Positions 5,571 to 5,662 of a stretch of 5,662 nucleotides of DNA are shown here, in pieces (the first letter of the stretch is position 1; each line of letters starts with the position of its first letter). Source of the DNA: Nitrospirota bacterium (GTDB taxonomy: Bacteria > Nitrospirota > Thermodesulfovibrionia > UBA6902); NCBI GenBank assembly GCA_015491705.1, contig WFVK01000122.1, forward strand, positions 1-5,662, written 5' to 3'. The position numbers and the translations under genes are program-made. A model generated the notes under the pieces. It was given only the letters and a program-made list of their open reading frames with translations, did no database searches and was not told the DNA's origin.

Positions 5571-5588
5571 TCCCCTCTCAAGAGGGGA
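5571..5588. repeat. Palindrome TCCCCTCT / AGAGGGGA
   Basis: An 8-bp perfect stem with a 2-nt loop (CA), preceded by CACCCCTTAA. It is the third CCCCTCT...AGAGGGG-type palindrome in the window (others at 50-72 and 5482-5502). None has a T-run directly after the stem on either strand, so a dispersed palindromic repeat is a better reading than a terminator. Confidence 0.45.
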
Positions 5589-5662
5589 AGGTCCCCGACA
5601 TCCTTCGGACCGACATATGAAGAAAGGAACTATATCTTCTGCTCAGGGCTGAACTATTACAA

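Larger units (their letters stand above)
5469..5662. other. Intergenic stretch with small palindromes, no gene seen
   Basis: No credible coding frame. It holds two C/G-rich palindromes of the CCCCTCTTAAGAGGGG type (described separately), a CCGACAT direct repeat (5596-5602 and 5611-5615 onward, imperfectly placed around CCTTCGGA) and otherwise unremarkable AT-balanced sequence. A minus-strand gene could lie just beyond 5662, but nothing here identifies it. Confidence 0.5.

Noticed and set aside
1..5662. CRISPR array, tRNA, rRNA, riboswitch or defence genes
   Set aside because: The repeats are few, irregularly spaced and of differing length. I found no cloverleaf or rRNA sequence and no known riboswitch core on reading.

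Overview
The window carries a conserved housekeeping cluster of seven genes, all on the minus strand. In transcription order (right to left) they are trxB, ffh, rpsP, khpA, trmD, rplS and rnhB. This is the widespread SRP / 30S S16 / tRNA-m1G37 / 50S L19 / RNase HII block, with thioredoxin reductase placed in front of it. Every protein looks full length with its family motifs, and none is frameshifted. Protein style, moderate G+C and gene order suggest a Gram-negative anaerobe of the Nitrospirota or Desulfobacterota (old Deltaproteobacteria) type. That placement is an inference from general resemblance, not a database match.

Layout: 1-182 is the right part of a dispersed repeat; 183-343 is non-coding or unrecognised; 344-1367 holds rnhB and rplS, 10 nt apart; 1368-1483 holds a candidate rplS promoter and a solo repeat end; 1484-2227 is trmD; 2233-2419 is a complete small repeat element sitting where rimM is normally found; 2436-2930 holds khpA and rpsP; 2931-3024 is a leader with a candidate promoter; 3025-4344 is ffh; 4345-4386 holds a strong hairpin; 4387-5307 is trxB; 5308-5662 has no gene and holds another repeat end plus small palindromes.

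The gene functions belong together around translation and protein targeting: Ffh targets nascent membrane proteins, S16 and L19 are ribosomal proteins, KhpA binds RNA, and TrmD prevents +1 frameshifting by methylating G37 of tRNAs. RNase HII removes ribonucleotides from DNA and often rides along with rplS. TrxB (redox homeostasis) is the outsider.

The most noteworthy signal is the non-coding repeat family, seen at four intergenic loci and in no gene. It looks like a MITE (a small non-autonomous transposable element): inverted terminal sequences, a conserved core near GGAAATATTCC, variable palindromic filler, and in one copy a candidate 7-bp target duplication (ATCGGGG). Removing that copy would leave khpA and trmD 14 nt apart with no rimM between them. 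Also of interest are Glu residues at positions where TrmD and RNase HII usually carry catalytic Asp, and a TTG start for rpsP. I see no defence system, CRISPR, tRNA, rRNA or exotic gene cluster.
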